From an uncultured Collinsella sp. (lineage in GTDB: Bacteria; Actinomycetota; Coriobacteriia; Coriobacteriales; Coriobacteriaceae): a stretch of DNA of 5,477 nucleotides. Below the pieces are notes generated by a model. The model did no database searches and was not told the origin of the DNA. It worked only from the letters and a program-made list of their open reading frames with translations. Both the position numbers and the translations under genes were made by a program. The stretch lies in the NCBI GenBank assembly GCA_900553705.1, contig USEK01000103.1, forward strand, positions 1 through 5,477. The letters are read 5' to 3'. Within the stretch, counting starts at the first letter, position 1; each line of letters begins with the position of its first letter. Of this stretch, positions 5,426 to 5,477 are shown piece by piece.

Positions 5426-5477
5426 TCAAGCGTACGGCTCGGTGCCGTCCACCGGTCAGCGGCGCCCTGGCCTCCCA
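5426..5477 (-). other. Probable 3' end of a truncated minus-strand gene, frame unresolved
   Basis: The leftward terminator requires a gene here. Two endings are possible. One frame ends VDGTEPYA-stop at 5428-5426, seven bases before the terminator and with codons typical of this genome, but it is broken by an in-frame TGA at 5458-5456. Stopping at that earlier TGA gives only GRPGRR from the bases present. An assembly error near the contig end, or a short non-coding tail, would explain the conflict. The product cannot be identified. Confidence 0.35.

Noticed and set aside
5226..5429. Minus-strand open frame across the terminator and the 4857 gene
   Set aside because: It reads through a strong terminator and antisense to a gene with a good start and a clear membrane helix.
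5420..5477. Small RNA gene (SRP RNA or tmRNA 3' end) at the right edge
   Set aside because: None of the conserved SRP GGUC/GGAAG loop bases or a tRNA-like CCA end is visible on either strand.

Overview
The window is most likely a piece of a chromosome from a Gram-positive, moderately high-GC bacterium, best guess a Coriobacteriia member such as Collinsella. This is inference from codon use, AAAGGAGG-type ribosome binding sites, the tilS-hpt-ftsH order and the style of the proteins; no marker gene is present to prove it. The first 18 bases are not genomic. They match the Tn5/Nextera mosaic end, so the sequence is an assembled contig whose left edge carries adapter.

Layout, left to right. Positions 19-3207 hold a minus-strand cluster, read from the right: tilS (tRNA-Ile lysidine synthetase), a 148-bp gap with a possible promoter, hpt (hypoxanthine phosphoribosyltransferase), then ftsH (membrane AAA+ zinc protease) starting one base after the hpt stop. 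FtsH is cut by the contig edge after 317 residues, inside the AAA+ domain. Divergent from tilS, across only 48 bp, is a plus-strand metallo-beta-lactamase-fold gene of the YycJ/WalJ type (3256-4065). It converges on a minus-strand small heat shock protein gene (hsp20, 4148-4579), and a strong 19-bp-stem bidirectional terminator lies between them.

Upstream of hsp20 is a 277-bp AT-rich non-coding stretch (4580-4856). It holds several inverted repeats, including a perfect CTAAGT-N7-ACTTAG with the geometry of the HspR operator (HAIR), a TATATATG-N13-CATATATA repeat, a small hairpin over the hsp20 Shine-Dalgarno sequence, and a 10-codon leader ORF. Divergent from hsp20 is an unrecognised 155-residue protein with one C-terminal membrane helix (4857-5324). 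A terminator pointing leftward (5392-5419) shows that another minus-strand gene ends at or just beyond the right edge.

How the genes work together: tilS, hpt and ftsH form a conserved housekeeping neighbourhood (tRNA decoding, purine salvage, membrane protein quality control). hsp20 adds cytoplasmic protein protection. The membrane-anchored protein shares the regulatory gap with hsp20 and could be co-regulated with it, but its function is unknown. No mobile element, CRISPR array, rRNA or tRNA gene was seen. The least explained part is 4580-5324: the hsp20 control region and the membrane-anchored protein.
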